A DNA stretch of 64,000 nucleotides from Collinsella sp. TF06-26 (GCF_002232035.1 NZ_NKXR01000012.1:1-64000), one strand, 5' to 3'. Positions 31,849 through 41,159 are shown, counted from the first letter of the stretch. The notes: generated by a model not told the origin, from the letters alone. Numbers and translations: made by a program.

Positions 31849-32991
31849 CTAGCGTATCTGGACGCCGGATTTCTTTTTCTCGGCCTTGACGCGGTATAGC
31901 TCCGCATCGGCGGCGCGAAGCAAGTCTTGCCAGGTATCGACGCCATCACCGACCCGTGCGTAGCCGATGGACATCTGCAACAGATACGGCACCTCGGCAC
32001 GCGCGAGCTCGTCGTTGATTGCCGCGCACAGATCTATGATTTCCTGCTCCTCTGTCGCCTTTTGGAGCACTACGAACTCATCGCCGCCATAACGTGCGAT
32101 AAAGCCACCAGACGCCGAGCAGACATCTTTGAGCACCGTGGAGATGACCTGAAGAGCATGATCGCCCTCAACATGTCCATGGCGATCGTTAATCTGCTTA
32201 AAGCCATCGGCGTCCATCATAAGCAGATACACATCTTTGGCCTGATCCATATTCGAGAAGAGCGACAGCATATAGGTCTCAAAGCGGTTGCGATTGTTGA
32301 GACCGGTCAACGGGTCGGTCGAGATCATCTGCTCCTGGCAAACAATGTAGAGCTGCAACATACTTAACATGATGCCGACACTAAGGCAAGGACCCGAATA
32401 AAAGACCTGAAAGACACCAGCTACCAGGGCCGGAATGGCGAAAAATGCCAAGGTTTGATAGATGGCCTTCTTTTGTAGGCTCTCGACCTTGCAAGATTGT
32501 ATAAACGCATGCAGGGACGTATATATAACGTAGCAGTAGCTGACGATGGGCTGGATCATATAGACAAAACCACGACGATACGCGCCCTGCGCATCGATAT
32601 AGAACAGAGCATGCGTCCAGTAGCTCGAAAACGCCAGTACGACTACCAGCGCCGCAGGCAGCGTTACAAGCGCCACTCTAGAGCGCGCGGTCAAAAGGCG
32701 AGAACCCTGCACCGTCTCGGAATAGATAAACCAAATAAGGCACGCGGCGGCAAAGAGCGAAAACGAAACCGCGTTGGAAATCCAGTTGGCAGCAATGCCC
32801 AGCGTGCCGCCCACACCGTCCGAAAGCGTCCAGATTATATCGAATAACATGTACGCGGCAGAGGTGTAGCCGAGCGTACTAAACAATAACTGCTGGGTAC
32901 TCGAGAACAAGGAGTGGCGACTTCGCGCGGCAAGCCCGATAAGAACAATCATGCATAGCAGGAATATCTCGATCTTGAGTGCCTTAACCAC
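31849..32991 (-). CDS. Membrane-anchored diguanylate cyclase (GGDEF domain)
   Basis: About 380 residues: six to seven N-terminal membrane helices (to about residue 200) and a C-terminal GGDEF domain with DPLTGLNNRNRFE, MMDADGFKQINDRHGHVEGD and an intact active-site RYGGDEF (about 302-306). It should make cyclic di-GMP from two GTP in response to a signal sensed by the membrane part. A GTG at 32991 with AAGGGA upstream is preferred over a TTG at 33009. It is the only c-di-GMP enzyme in the window; no EAL or PilZ gene is adjacent. Confidence 0.88.
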   Translation of the reverse strand: MVKALKIEIFLLCMIVLIGLAARSRHSLFSSTQQLLFSTLGYTSAAYMLFDIIWTLSDGVGGTLGIAANWISNAVSFSLFAAACLIWFIYSETVQGSRLLTARSRVALVTLPAALVVVLAFSSYWTHALFYIDAQGAYRRGFVYMIQPIVSYCYVIYTSLHAFIQSCKVESLQKKAIYQTLAFFAIPALVAGVFQVFYSGPCLSVGIMLSMLQLYIVCQEQMISTDPLTGLNNRNRFETYMLSLFSNMDQAKDVYLLMMDADGFKQINDRHGHVEGDHALQVISTVLKDVCSASGGFIARYGGDEFVVLQKATEEQEIIDLCAAINDELARAEVPYLLQMSIGYARVGDGVDTWQDLLRAADAELYRVKAEKKKSGVQIR

Positions 32992-33091
32992 TAGACGCCA
33001 TCCCTTCAATATGCAAGTGGTCAGAATCGCCCGATTCGTGCCTGGGCAATAAACACCCCTACTCCGCAGGGGTATAGGGAATAATAGCAGA

Positions 33092-33132
33092 GCGCCCGAA
33101 CGTCACTGCAAGACAGCTCTCGTTCGGGCGCC
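33092..33132 (-). terminator. Hairpin after kdgT
   Basis: GCGCCCGAACG pairs perfectly with CGTTCGGGCGC (11 bp) downstream of kdgT on the minus strand, followed by a weakly T-rich stretch. A second small stem CCCCT/AGGGG with T-rich flank lies at about 33053-33070. Confidence 0.6.
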
Positions 33133-33180
33133 CATACGGCGCGAATTGCACACGCCGGCTTGATTGACTCGCGTCGACGA

Positions 33181-34203
33181 TTACTCGCCGTCGATGTCGG
33201 TCGCGACGGCCTCCTCAATAGCCTCGACGCCTTCGACCGACAGATCCTCTTCGCCGTGGCAGAACTTCTTATCGACCCAGCCGGTCAGAATCGGGGCCAT
33301 GATGGCCGTGATGATGACGGCGGTGGCGATCTGCGCATACGCGGTGGGCGCAAGCTCGGCATAGCGCGGCGCGACCTCAGCAAGAGCAACCGGCGTGGTC
33401 ATAGCCGTGCCGGCGATGGTGGAGCAAGCAACGGCGGCCTTGCCGTTGCCGCCGCACAAGCGCTCGAAGGCAAAGGTGATGGGGCCAACGATAAAGAGGG
33501 TGATGAGGCCCAACAGAATGCCGGAAATACCGCCGGTGATAAAGCTCGACAGGCTCATGGACGCACCGAGCTGAAATCCGATGACGGCAATCGCGGGATT
33601 GGCACCGGGAACCAGCAGGTTCTTGATAAACGGGAACAGGTTGCCCAGAACCATGCCAATAACGAGTGGCAAGATGGAGCCGATAATGGTGCCAATTGGA
33701 ATGTTGGCGAGGCCGGAAACACCGAGGATGATCATCGTGACGGCGGGGCCAGCCGTAAAGAACAGGATACCGACGGCGCCCTGCTCGGACTCATCGCCGA
33801 ACTCGCCCATGATGCCCGTATAGAGCGCCATGTTGCAAAACGTGATGCCGCCGATGATAGACACGGAGCTCAGACCCAGGAAGTTGTCGTTAAAGAAATA
33901 TGCCACGCCCAGGCCGAGAGCCGCTGCGACGACCAGCTTGGGGATCAGCACGACGATACCGGTCTTGATGGCACCCGGCGTGGACTTAAAGCTGATGCCG
34001 GCGCCCACAAACAGCAGGATCGCGGCGACGATGGTATTGGAGCCACCGCGGCAGGCAGCCGTAAAGAAGCCGCCGATCTCAAAAACCTGCGGGCAGAAGG
34101 TGTTGAGCAAAAGACCGACGATCATCGGATAGATCATGATGTCGCCCGGGATGCGCGGGACCTTGAATTTCTTTTGCTCGTTGGCGGTTGCTTCCTGTGC
34201 CAT
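33181..34203 (-). CDS. kdgT: 2-keto-3-deoxygluconate permease
   Basis: This 340-residue carrier has about 10 membrane helices and matches KdgT: KVPGGIMIYPMI-like KVPRIPGDIMIYPMIVGLLLNTFCP, FVGAGISFKSTPGAIKTG, ITFCNMALYTGIMGEFGDESEQGA, PGANPAIAVIGFQLGA. KdgT imports 2-keto-3-deoxygluconate from pectin or glycosaminoglycan breakdown with protons. GGGGG precedes the ATG at 34203. No KDG kinase or aldolase is adjacent, so the carrier may serve a pathway elsewhere. Confidence 0.9.
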   Translation of the reverse strand: MAQEATANEQKKFKVPRIPGDIMIYPMIVGLLLNTFCPQVFEIGGFFTAACRGGSNTIVAAILLFVGAGISFKSTPGAIKTGIVVLIPKLVVAAALGLGVAYFFNDNFLGLSSVSIIGGITFCNMALYTGIMGEFGDESEQGAVGILFFTAGPAVTMIILGVSGLANIPIGTIIGSILPLVIGMVLGNLFPFIKNLLVPGANPAIAVIGFQLGASMSLSSFITGGISGILLGLITLFIVGPITFAFERLCGGNGKAAVACSTIAGTAMTTPVALAEVAPRYAELAPTAYAQIATAVIITAIMAPILTGWVDKKFCHGEEDLSVEGVEAIEEAVATDIDGE

Positions 34204-34353
34204 GAAACCCCCATTTCCGCTGACGGGGTACAAAAGCCCACGTCACGCTTTGCTACAGTAAAGTTTGACCATGGTACCAGAAGAAATAGACCAGCTCGGT
34301 GAAAAATCCGACGAGTTGGGATGGAACGAGATTCGGCGCCCGCGACGCCACCC

Positions 34354-34677
34354 CTATATAAGGCTCAAGACAATATAGAGTACGATGCCCGAGACGCAGC
34401 ACCACAGCATCGATTTTGTCTTGACCGCCACGACCACGACGCCGGCGGCCGCAATCCAGGGAACCAAGGCAGGCCAGAGTCCCGCGTCGAACGCGCCGGG
34501 GCTCACCAAGTCGTTGGCGACCAGCGCGGCAAAGGCGGCGGGCGGGATATAGCCCAGGGCCTCGGTAATGCGGGGCGACAGGGTCCGCCCGCGCAAGGCG
34601 AACGCCGGCGCGATGCGAAAGAACGCGATAGCAGCCCACGACGACAGCCACAGAACCAAGAACTCGTTAACGGGCAT
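34354..34677 (-). CDS. azlD: AzlD family branched-chain amino acid export subunit
   Basis: This 107-residue protein with four membrane segments matches AzlD: LWLSSWAAIAFFRIAPAFALRGRTLSPRITEALGYIPPAAFAALVAND. AzlC and AzlD together export branched-chain amino acids. The true start is the ATG at 34677 (MPVNEF), inside the end of azlC with an 11-nt overlap, so the two are translationally coupled. The longer open frame upstream is azlC read in another frame. The length is normal for AzlD. Confidence 0.9.
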   Translation of the reverse strand: MPVNEFLVLWLSSWAAIAFFRIAPAFALRGRTLSPRITEALGYIPPAAFAALVANDLVSPGAFDAGLWPALVPWIAAAGVVVVAVKTKSMLWCCVSGIVLYIVLSLI

Positions 34678-35359
34678 CGCGGGCACCTCTTCCGTCAAAT
34701 ACAGCATCGCACGCCAACGCAATGGCCATGCCGGCCACGACGCTTGCCGGCACGGCAATATTCGTGAGGCCCAAGAACTTGCATACGGCGACGGACACCG
34801 CGCCCGAAACCGCCGCGACAACGTTGCCGCGCGACAGCCGCTGCGAAAAGAGCAGGCAGATAAAGAGCGAGGTGCAGACAAAGGCTGCAATGGCGGTGGG
34901 AACATCGACAACGGCGCCGACGATGGCGCCCATCGTACACGAAACGCCCCATGTTGCGATGAGAATCACGTTGAGCACAAAGGACTCGCGCGGGCCCCAA
35001 TCCTCCCCTTCAACCAACTTGGCAAGCGAGATGCCATATGCCTCCTCGGTAAGTGTCGCGGCAACAGCCAGCGTCTGACGCTTCGAGGCACCCGTCAGAT
35101 GCGGCGCGATCGATGCCGAGTAAAGCGCAAAGCGCGAGGAGATGGCAGCAACGCTCGCGACGATCGATGCTGCAGGCACGCCCGCCAGCCACAGGTTGCA
35201 GATCATAAACTGGCCGCTGCCCGTCACAAACGTGCTGCTCAGGGCAAAGACCATCCAGGGTTCCATTCCCGTCTGCCCCATGATCATTCCGCACGGCGCG
35301 CCTATTGCAACATAGGTAAGCATCACCGGCCAGACGGTTTTAAAGATCCTAAGGACCAT
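34667..35359 (-). CDS. azlC: AzlC family branched-chain amino acid exporter
   Basis: The 230-residue membrane protein matches AzlC: VWPVMLTYVAIGAPCGMIM, FALSSTFVTGSGQFMICNLWLAG, SRFALYSASIAPHL and LTEEAYGISL. It forms the large subunit of the AzlCD exporter (as in Bacillus and BrnFE relatives) and removes excess leucine, isoleucine or valine. The ATG at 35359 follows GGGAG. Presence of both a liv importer and an azl exporter in one window is notable, though they are 15 kb apart. Confidence 0.9.
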   Translation of the reverse strand: MVLRIFKTVWPVMLTYVAIGAPCGMIMGQTGMEPWMVFALSSTFVTGSGQFMICNLWLAGVPAASIVASVAAISSRFALYSASIAPHLTGASKRQTLAVAATLTEEAYGISLAKLVEGEDWGPRESFVLNVILIATWGVSCTMGAIVGAVVDVPTAIAAFVCTSLFICLLFSQRLSRGNVVAAVSGAVSVAVCKFLGLTNIAVPASVVAGMAIALACDAVFDGRGARDAR

Positions 35360-35485
35360 GCCACTCCCATTCTGGTAAGTCGTCTGCAGCGCACCTCGCA
35401 ACGCAGCAGAAATATCAACCGGTGGCAATAAAGTTCGCCTACAATTGCCACCGGATCGAAAGACACAACTTTTTAGGAAGTCATT

Positions 35486-36298
35486 ATGACAGCTATCGAT
35501 CGAGACCGGGCGCGCGCAGCCTTCAAAAGCTACACCGATGCCTACGACGCCACCAACCCACGCATCGCGCTCAAAATCGAGCATACGTACCACGTGGCCG
35601 AGGCATGCGATGCCGTAGCGCGCGAGCAGGGCTGGTCGTCAGATGATATTGACTTGGCATGGCTTTGCGGCCTGCTGCACGATATAGGCCGCTTTGAGCA
35701 GCTGCGACGCTGGGACACCTTTAAGGACGCCGAGAGCATGGGCCATGCAGCGCTGGGCATCGAGGTCCTCTTTGGCGAGAATCCCGCCGATGCACCCGCC
35801 GTGACGAGCGTCCGCGACTTTATCGATGACCCGGCAGAAGATGAGCTCATCCGAGCGAGCATTGCCTATCACAGCGATTTCCGTCTACCCGCGCAGCTCG
35901 ACGAGCGCACGCGGCGCTTCTGCGATATCGTGCGCGATGGCGACAAGATCGACATTATGCGCACCATCGCCGACAGCACCGTCGACACCATCCTCAAGGT
36001 GGATGAGGACACGTTTCTCGCCAGCCACTTCTCGACACCGGCGCTTACCGCCTTTGACGAGCATCGCTGCGTCGCGCGTGACGAGCGCAACGAGCCGGCG
36101 GACTACCTGGTGGGGCTCATCTGCTTTATGTTTGAGCTCGTCCATCCGGCAAGCCGTGCACTGGCGCGCGAGCAAGGCGATATCTATCGCCTGCTCGACG
36201 CGCCCTTTGGCATTACGCGACCCTTTACCGACCCCGCCGCGCAGGCAACCTGGAGCCGCCTTAAGGACGAGCTGCGCCGCTGGCTGGCAAGCGCTTAG
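35486..36298 (+). CDS. HD-domain phosphohydrolase
   Basis: The 270-residue protein has an N-terminal HD domain: metal ligands His36 (IEHTYHVAEA) and the LLHDIGRFEQ doublet at 65-66, then IAYHSDFRLP and IVRDGDKIDIMRT with conserved Asp. HD proteins hydrolyse phosphoesters of nucleotides or signalling molecules; the substrate is unknown. AGGAAG precedes the ATG. It converges with the etfA end, the two genes overlapping by 4 nt at their stops (36295-36298). Confidence 0.85.
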   Translation: MTAIDRDRARAAFKSYTDAYDATNPRIALKIEHTYHVAEACDAVAREQGWSSDDIDLAWLCGLLHDIGRFEQLRRWDTFKDAESMGHAALGIEVLFGENPADAPAVTSVRDFIDDPAEDELIRASIAYHSDFRLPAQLDERTRRFCDIVRDGDKIDIMRTIADSTVDTILKVDEDTFLASHFSTPALTAFDEHRCVARDERNEPADYLVGLICFMFELVHPASRALAREQGDIYRLLDAPFGITRPFTDPAAQATWSRLKDELRRWLASA

Positions 36299-37500
36299 CA
36301 CTCGAGCTGAGCCAGCAGTTCCTCAACGATCTCAACGGCATCGCCGACGACCTTGTACTGGGCGGCACCGAAGATGGGGGCATCCGGGTCCTCATTGATG
36401 GCGACAATGCACTCCGCCCCACCGATGCCGGCGAGATGCTGGATAGCGCCCGAGACACCGATGCTCACGAGGAGCTTGGGCGAGACCGATACACCCGTCT
36501 GGCCAATTTGGTGGCGATACTCCAGCCAGCCGGTCTCCACCACGGGGCGCGTGCAGCCAAGCTCGGCACCCAGAGCCTCGGCAAGCTTTCGCATCAGCGG
36601 TAGGTTTTTCTTGGAGCCGATGCCGCGGCCCACCACGACTAGACGCTCGGCATCGGCAATTGAGGCCTGCTGTCCCCACTCCTCGGCGGGAATCGAGATC
36701 TCGACACGGGCCTTAACGTCATCCGCTAGCACTACCTGGGCAATCGTGCCGGAGCGGCTATAGTCAAACTCGGGCGCCTTAAAGATGCCGGGGCGCACCG
36801 TTGCCATCTGAGGACGGTGGTTGGGGCAGATAATGGTGGCCATCAGGTTGCCGCCAAACGCCGGGCGCGTCTGCTGCAGCAGACCCGTCTCCGTATCCAT
36901 CGAAAGCACCGTGCAATCGGCCGTAAGGCCCGTCTGCAAGCGCACGGCCACACTGGGCGCCAGCTCGCGACCAAAGGCGGTCGCGCCGTACAGAATGGCC
37001 TCGGGCTTGCGCTCGGCTACCAAATCGCAGATCAAGCGGGCGTAGACCTCCGCGTCGTTCTGACGCAGGCGCTCGTCACGACAGACCAGAACTTCGTCCG
37101 CACCGGCGCAAATCAGATGCTCCAGGTCCCCGAGTGAGCCCTCGGGGCTCATGCCGACCAGTGCCACCAGACGGCAGCCGCGGGCATCGGCAAGCTCGCG
37201 CCCCTTGCCCATGAGCTCGAAGGCCACGGATGCAACGGCATCGTGCTCGTCAGTCTGCACGAAGATCCAGATGTCTCGATATGCGTCAAGGTCTGCCGCG
37301 CCGGCGGCCTCGTCGCGCTCAATCGAGATGGCGTTGACGGGGCAGGCGTCGACGCACCCACCGCACAGGATACAGCCGTCGGTTACGCGGGCACAGCGAT
37401 TGGGGCGCTCACCCTCCACCACAATGCCGCCCGAGGCGCAGGCGCGAACGCAGCGACCGCAGCCGATACAGGCTTCGCTATCGATAATCAGCCCGCTCAT
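36295..37500 (-). CDS. etfA: Electron transfer flavoprotein alpha subunit with N-terminal 2[4Fe-4S] ferredoxin domain
   Basis: The 401 residues begin with two CxxCxxCxxxC motifs (Cys11-14-17-21 and Cys43-46-49-53), a ferredoxin domain absent from ordinary EtfA. The EtfA body follows: VALVGMSPEGSLGDLEHL, TAFGRELAPSVAVRL, GLTADCTVLSMD, RLVVVGRGIGSKKN and SIGVSGAIQHLAGI (FAD site). With EtfB and the adjacent dehydrogenase this matches LctC-type subunits of lactate dehydrogenase complexes that use NAD+ and ferredoxin. It abuts the etfB stop codon. Confidence 0.94.
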   Translation of the reverse strand: MSGLIIDSEACIGCGRCVRACASGGIVVEGERPNRCARVTDGCILCGGCVDACPVNAISIERDEAAGAADLDAYRDIWIFVQTDEHDAVASVAFELMGKGRELADARGCRLVALVGMSPEGSLGDLEHLICAGADEVLVCRDERLRQNDAEVYARLICDLVAERKPEAILYGATAFGRELAPSVAVRLQTGLTADCTVLSMDTETGLLQQTRPAFGGNLMATIICPNHRPQMATVRPGIFKAPEFDYSRSGTIAQVVLADDVKARVEISIPAEEWGQQASIADAERLVVVGRGIGSKKNLPLMRKLAEALGAELGCTRPVVETGWLEYRHQIGQTGVSVSPKLLVSIGVSGAIQHLAGIGGAECIVAINEDPDAPIFGAAQYKVVGDAVEIVEELLAQLEC

Positions 37501-38316
37501 CTATGCCATCCCCTCGATAATCTTGGCAAGTTTTACCGCCTGCTCGGACGCCGTTCCCTCGACGGCCTCGCACGTTTGGTCACGGTCGGGCACAAACGAG
37601 CGCACGACCTGCGTCGGTGATCCGGCAAGGCCGCAACGCGAGGGGTCGGCGTTTACGTCGGCAGCGCTGGCCACGCGCACGTCTGCATCCTCGGCCGCGC
37701 GAATACCGGCAATACTCGGCATGCGCAGCTGGCCAATCTCCTTGGCAGTCGTCATCGCACACGGCATCTCCAGGTACACCGTCTCCTCGCCGGCATCGCA
37801 GCCGTGAACGAGCGCCAGCGAGCCACACGTCGTAAATCCCGCGCTCTGCACACAGCTCACGTCGGTCACGCAGGGGACCCCAAAGGCGCCGGCCAGCTCG
37901 GGGCCGATCTGGGCCGTATCGCCGTCCACCGCCATCTTGCCGCAGATGAGCAGGTCAAAGTCCTCATCGAGTGCCTCGATGCCGCATTTGAGGGCATAGG
38001 TGGTGGCTAGGGTATCGGCGCCCGCAAAGGCGCGATCGGTCAGCAGCAGCGCGTCGTCGGCACCGCGGGCGATGCAGTCGCGCAGCAGCGATTCGGTCGC
38101 GGGGATGCCCATCGACACCACCGTCACACGCACGTCCATGCCAAAGCCGATAAAGTCGTCCTTCAGCGCTAGCGCACATTCGAGGGCACTTGCATCGAAG
38201 GGATTAATGACCGCCTGCTTGCCATCACGCACGATAGTATTGGTCTTGGGGTCCATCTTGACCTCGGTGCTTCCGGGCACCGCCTTGACGCACACCACCA
38301 TATGGAAATCACTCAT
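37501..38316 (-). CDS. etfB: Electron transfer flavoprotein beta subunit
   Basis: This 271-residue EtfB has MVVCVKAVPGSTEVKMDPKTNTIVRDG, NPFDASALECALALKD, VTVVSMG, RGADDALLLTDRAFAGADTLATTYAL and CGKMAVDGDTAQIGPELA. The DGDTAQIGP segment is the EtfB site that binds the bifurcating FAD or AMP. The ATG at 38316 is preferred, being 9 nt from GGGGG; a GTG six bases earlier is too close. Its start overlaps the stop of the dehydrogenase gene. It is the middle gene of ldh-etfB-etfA. Confidence 0.94.
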   Translation of the reverse strand: MSDFHMVVCVKAVPGSTEVKMDPKTNTIVRDGKQAVINPFDASALECALALKDDFIGFGMDVRVTVVSMGIPATESLLRDCIARGADDALLLTDRAFAGADTLATTYALKCGIEALDEDFDLLICGKMAVDGDTAQIGPELAGAFGVPCVTDVSCVQSAGFTTCGSLALVHGCDAGEETVYLEMPCAMTTAKEIGQLRMPSIAGIRAAEDADVRVASAADVNADPSRCGLAGSPTQVVRSFVPDRDQTCEAVEGTASEQAVKLAKIIEGMA

Positions 38317-38318
38317 CT

Positions 38319-39920
38319 TCACGCGCCCCCTTTCTGGACGAGTTCATCCAAGAGCTTCTCCGTAAACAGGTTGCCGCGACCCAACTGGCCGGCAGGATCG
38401 AGCTGGAGTTTGAGGCGCGCCGACTCGACCATGGCCTCGTGGCCGTACATCGTCTCCAAGAAGCCCGCCTTGATCTTGCCGACGCCGTGTTCGGCAGAAA
38501 CGGCACCGCCCATGGCCGTGACCTCGGAAGCCCACTGGGCAAAGAGCTCTCCACCACGACGGTAGTCTTGCGCATCGCGCGGCAGGATGTTCACATGCAG
38601 ATGGTTGTTCCCGATGTGTCCCCAGGCAGCAGACTCAAGCCCGCTTTCGGCCAGCGTGCGGCGATAGAGGGCCATGACATCGGCAAGGCGTGCATTGGGC
38701 ACCGACATATCCGATCCCAGCTTGGTAATGGTGGGGTCGGTGCGGCGACGCTCGTCAATGAGCATGTTGACGCTCTCGGGCACCGCGTGGCGGAAGAACC
38801 GCTGGCACTCGCGATCGACTTCGGTGCGGGCGACCCATGTCGCATCGTCGCGGCCGCCCGCAAACTCCAGCACCCATCCAAGGTGGTACAGCTCCTCGGT
38901 CGCCTGCGCCTCGTCATCGCAGTCGAGCTCCACGTAGACACAGACCTTTGCCTCGTCGTCGAGCGCCGGCAGCGAGGCAAACGCTGTCGACTGCTCGCGC
39001 TGGCGACGCAGGATATCCAGGGCGCCAGCATCGAAATACTCAATAGCGGCGGCATGGGACAGCACGGGACGCACGGAATCGGTAAAGGACACGGCCTTGT
39101 CTTCGCTATCGAAAAAGCAACTCACACCCCATACGACCGAAGGTGCCGCCTGCAGGGCGATCTCGAGCTCGGTGATAACGCCGAGCGTGCCGCACGCACC
39201 GATAAAAAGATCGATGGCGTCCATATCGTCCGCAACGAAATAGCCTGAGGCATTTTTTGTCTCGGGCATGGTATAGCTGGGAAGATCGAGCTCGAGCGTA
39301 CGGCCCTCTGCCGTCACGAGCGACAGGTGGCGGCCCTGGGCAAAAGCCTCGCCGCGCTGAAGCTCAAGCAAATCGCCATCAGCCAGCGCGACGTGGAGTC
39401 CCGTGATATGCGGGCGCATGGGGCCGTAAGCGTAGCTGCGGGCGCCGGAGGCGTTGCATGCCGCCATGCCGCCCAGACAGGCAGATGCCTCGGTGGGATC
39501 GGTGGGAAAGAACTGCTCGGGAGCCTCTTGGAACTCCTCGTAGGCCTCAAGCGATGCCTGGTCCCAACCAGCGGTCGGCAGTACCTTCTTGCTCAGCTGC
39601 TTACGCAGCTCCGAGAGCACAACGCCCGGCTCCACGCGCAGCAGAAATTGGCTTTGTTCATCGCGGCGAAGGCCCAAGTAGCGATTCATACGGGAAGTAT
39701 TGAGGATATGCCCGCCGTGGGGCACGGCACCGGCGGCAAGGCCGGTTCGGGCGCCCTGAACCGTTACCGGGACACGCTCGGCATGGAGCGTTTCCAAAAT
39801 GGCACGGACCTCGTCTTCCGTTGTCGGAAACGAGATGCTCGATGCTTCGCCCGATGCGCGAGATTCATCGCGGCCATACTCTTCGAACTCGTCGGTGAAG
39901 GGTTTGATGGTTGCAGACAC
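38319..39920 (-). CDS. FAD-binding lactate/glycolate-type dehydrogenase (LctD-like)
   Basis: The 533-residue GlcD-family flavoprotein has a VAO-type FAD domain (FPTTEDEVRAIL, VTVQGARTGLAAGAVPHGG, GGMAACNASGARSYAYGPMR) and a C-terminal FAD-oxidase domain ending AWGHIGNNHLHVNI and AEHGVGKIKAGFLE. With EtfB and a ferredoxin-bearing EtfA directly downstream, it fits the electron-confurcating lactate dehydrogenase LctBCD known from Acetobacterium, here in the order D-B-C. It starts at GTG with GGGGGAG 5 nt upstream. Other 2-hydroxy acids are possible substrates. Confidence 0.9.
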   Translation of the reverse strand: MSATIKPFTDEFEEYGRDESRASGEASSISFPTTEDEVRAILETLHAERVPVTVQGARTGLAAGAVPHGGHILNTSRMNRYLGLRRDEQSQFLLRVEPGVVLSELRKQLSKKVLPTAGWDQASLEAYEEFQEAPEQFFPTDPTEASACLGGMAACNASGARSYAYGPMRPHITGLHVALADGDLLELQRGEAFAQGRHLSLVTAEGRTLELDLPSYTMPETKNASGYFVADDMDAIDLFIGACGTLGVITELEIALQAAPSVVWGVSCFFDSEDKAVSFTDSVRPVLSHAAAIEYFDAGALDILRRQREQSTAFASLPALDDEAKVCVYVELDCDDEAQATEELYHLGWVLEFAGGRDDATWVARTEVDRECQRFFRHAVPESVNMLIDERRRTDPTITKLGSDMSVPNARLADVMALYRRTLAESGLESAAWGHIGNNHLHVNILPRDAQDYRRGGELFAQWASEVTAMGGAVSAEHGVGKIKAGFLETMYGHEAMVESARLKLQLDPAGQLGRGNLFTEKLLDELVQKGGA

Positions 39921-40266
39921 GCGAACTCCCCCTTTAGCTAACTACAGTGTTTGCAGGGAGATGTTACCGCATCGTTTCGTCGACGTGTTCGAGACCGTCT
40001 CCATAATTGGCGATTTTTACGTTCGTGCAATTCGGCGAGCGGCAAGGCTTCCTCGGCAGACGATGCTTTTGACACATATCGCCCCGCCGTCGCCGGCCGC
40101 TCGATTGTCGCTCGAAAAAAGTTGAAGTAATTTTTTTCACCTTTTACCTGCGGAGATGTCAATCCGTCAAGCATTTGGTCAGAAATTGGTCAAGTAGCGG
40201 CTGATACGGTCGGCGTCGACAGCCAAAACCGATAGAAGTTTTGGCCCCAGAAGCAGGGAGGTTCCC
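39921..40266. promoter_or_regulatory. Divergent intergenic region with a TTGGTCA direct repeat
   Basis: This 346-nt gap separates the divergent ldh operon and the 40267 cluster. It contains no gene. TTGGTCA occurs twice, 11 nt apart start to start (about 40176-40193), upstream of the 40267 gene; this could be an operator. A T-rich block and AAAAAAGTTGAAG lie near 40115-40140. Promoters for both sides must be here, but I cannot assign them. Confidence 0.4.
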
Positions 40267-40563
40267 ATGGCATATTACTGGCCCCAGTACGGCGTCGCCA
40301 TCGAGGTCGACGACGATCCCTATCTCCTGCCTTTCGACGAAGAGGCGTTCCCCGATACGGCGGTCTACCACGTCACCACCGATGTTATCTGCGACCCCGA
40401 GTCGTTCTCGGCGCTCGCCCACCACATCGCGCGTATCCACGACATCGAGCTCCCTCACGACTTTGACGAGCTCATCTACTCGCGCCGCCTGATGCTTCAC
40501 ATGCTCTTTGGAGCGGACCCGTCCACGTTCGCACGTGTCTACACCACCAAGGACGCCGCATGA
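40267..40563 (+). CDS. Small hypothetical protein, first gene of the secreted-protein cluster
   Basis: This 98-residue acidic protein (MAYYWPQYGVAIEVDDDPYL...) has no signal peptide or membrane segment and resembles no family I can name. GGGAGG lies 5 nt before the ATG, and the next gene overlaps by 4 nt (ATGA), so it is real and co-translated. It may be a cytoplasmic partner or chaperone for the exported proteins encoded downstream; this is only inferred from position. Confidence 0.75.
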   Translation: MAYYWPQYGVAIEVDDDPYLLPFDEEAFPDTAVYHVTTDVICDPESFSALAHHIARIHDIELPHDFDELIYSRRLMLHMLFGADPSTFARVYTTKDAA

Positions 40564-41069
40564 GTGCAAAGAAGCCGCCCCGCCTCGCAGGACTGGGGCA
40601 TCGCAAGAAACTCGTCGTTGTCTGTCTGGCTATCGTCTGCGCCCTCATCGCCGTAGGGCTATACGCCTGGCAGTCGCAGCCCGTGCCCGAAGCGGGCGCC
40701 TCAGTCACGACGGCAGAGGGTAAATCGCGACAAGAAATCCAAGATGAGCTCGATGCCATCGTCCGCGACAACATGATGACGATTTCGGTCGCGCCGGTCG
40801 CTCAGCTACAGGAGGACGGCAAGCTGCGCGTCAACGTGCAAAACGTCCAAGACAATAAATTTCCCCAGCGATTCCGCGTCATCCAAAACGACGAGACCAT
40901 GTACGAATCCGGTGTGGTCGAGACCGGCAAGACAATCGAGACGTGCCCCGCCGGCGACATCAAAGAAGGCGAGGCATACATCGAGATCCAGGCACTCGAT
41001 GCCAAGACCCTCGACAGCCACGGCAATCCGACACGTGTCAAGGTACGGGTTGAGCAAGCCGAGAACTAG
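40560..41069 (+). CDS. Single-pass membrane protein with an extracytoplasmic beta-rich domain (unknown function)
   Basis: The 169 residues comprise a basic start, one membrane anchor (VVVCLAIVCALIAVGLYAW, about 20-38), then an external domain (SVAPVAQLQEDGKLRVNVQNVQDN...TMYESGVVETGKTIETCPAGDIKEGEAYIEIQ). That region reads like a short immunoglobulin-like sandwich found in bacterial surface or assembly proteins. It has a single Cys. It starts in the ATGA overlap with the upstream gene. No family is recognised. Confidence 0.75.
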   Translation: MSAKKPPRLAGLGHRKKLVVVCLAIVCALIAVGLYAWQSQPVPEAGASVTTAEGKSRQEIQDELDAIVRDNMMTISVAPVAQLQEDGKLRVNVQNVQDNKFPQRFRVIQNDETMYESGVVETGKTIETCPAGDIKEGEAYIEIQALDAKTLDSHGNPTRVKVRVEQAEN

Positions 41070-41159
41070 CTTTTTCGGCCGACGCGGCACCGCACGCAAT
41101 TCACCAGCATTCGTCCAATCATCGCGGGGACGGCCCGCGGCGAATAGAAAGGAACGACC

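Noticed and set aside
34354-34911. 185-residue version of AzlD
   Set aside because: The first 78 residues are azlC read in another frame; the ATG at 34677 gives a normal AzlD length.
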